Assembly: GCF_001650715.1 (NCBI RefSeq)
Contig: NZ_LWQT01000040.1
Span: forward strand, 34,727 to 98,726
Length of the DNA stretch: 64,000 nt
Origin: Paramagnetospirillum marisnigri
GTDB lineage: Bacteria > Pseudomonadota > Alphaproteobacteria > Rhodospirillales > Magnetospirillaceae
Direction: 5' to 3'
In this document: in pieces, positions 63,973 through 64,000 of the stretch
How positions within the stretch are numbered: position 1 is the first letter of the stretch
How the letters are laid out: each line of letters begins with the position of its first letter
Program-made: the position numbers and the translations under genes
The notes under the pieces: model-generated
Database searches by the model: none
Seen by the model: the letters and a program-made list of their open reading frames with translations, nothing else
What the model was told of the DNA's origin: nothing

Positions 63973-64000
63973 CCGGGAGGGGGGAGGCCGGGAGGGGGGG

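Overview
The window is chromosomal DNA of a high-GC alphaproteobacterium. Several features point to a magnetospirillum-like member of the Rhodospirillaceae. It has a clade II (Sec-exported) nitrous oxide reductase. It has two adjacent bacterioferritin genes with complementary active-site losses, a two-subunit arrangement described for Magnetospirillum. It also has many c-di-GMP, chemotaxis and hemerythrin genes, PHA metabolism and cobalamin synthesis. No rRNA, tRNA, insertion sequence, prophage or CRISPR array was recognised. Almost all of the DNA is tightly packed coding sequence with many ATGA and TGATG overlaps.

Layout. 1-5.3 kb is a denitrification and copper block: nosZ with a downstream dihaem cytochrome c, and around it a Sco protein, a TlpA-like thioredoxin, a PCu(A)C copper chaperone and a DUF2946 protein. 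Two FNR/NnrR-like palindromes lie in the intergenic regions. 5.5-13.1 kb is a signalling block: a cNMP-binding/EAL protein, a zinc-sensor (CZB) diguanylate cyclase, a Csp1-type copper-storage protein, a four-part metallo-beta-lactamase/cNMP/cNMP/hemerythrin fusion, and a PAS histidine kinase. 13.1-16.7 kb holds a DUF1178 protein, a methyltransferase, a dispersed palindromic repeat and a tandem pair of uncharacterised paralogues. 16.9-24.3 kb is housekeeping (map, sfsA, an NDUFAF5/BioC-like methyltransferase, comF, grxC, a Nit2-like amidase, a DsbA-like protein, purB). 24.3-30.9 kb holds an LdtR-like MarR regulator, a ParA with a C-terminal membrane helix, a soluble chemoreceptor and a 1018-residue acidic repeat protein followed by a small Cys protein.

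30.9-38 kb is the outer-membrane biogenesis operon lptF-lptD-surA-pdxA-rsmA, without the lptG normally found between lptF and lptD. 38-44 kb holds an acyl-CoA dehydrogenase, a GlcD-type oxidoreductase, a TsaC/Sua5 protein, a YcgN-like protein and a PHA depolymerase. 44.2-47.5 kb holds a membrane GGDEF-EAL-CZB protein with a bacteriohemerythrin. 47.5-53.6 kb is a partial cobalamin cluster (cobB, cobA, cobM) interleaved with a second Sco protein, a TauE-like membrane protein and a sensor kinase. 53.7-58.5 kb is gap-pgk (Pgk with a Gly/Cys/His tail), a parvulin-type isomerase and argJ. 58.6-62 kb is an iron block: two bacterioferritins, a Fur/Irr-family regulator and a DUF2325 coiled-coil protein, with a shared TTGCGA-N5-TCGCAA-type palindrome upstream of both iron units. 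The window ends with a DTW-domain tRNA-modification gene, ruvX and a secreted Cys-rich protein.

The best candidates for undescribed biology are the MBL-cNMP-cNMP-hemerythrin protein with its neighbouring kinase, the acidic repeat protein, the tandem paralogue pair behind a CRP-like site, the Pgk tail, and the iron unit with the shared operator. All functional statements come from reading motifs by eye; no database search was run.
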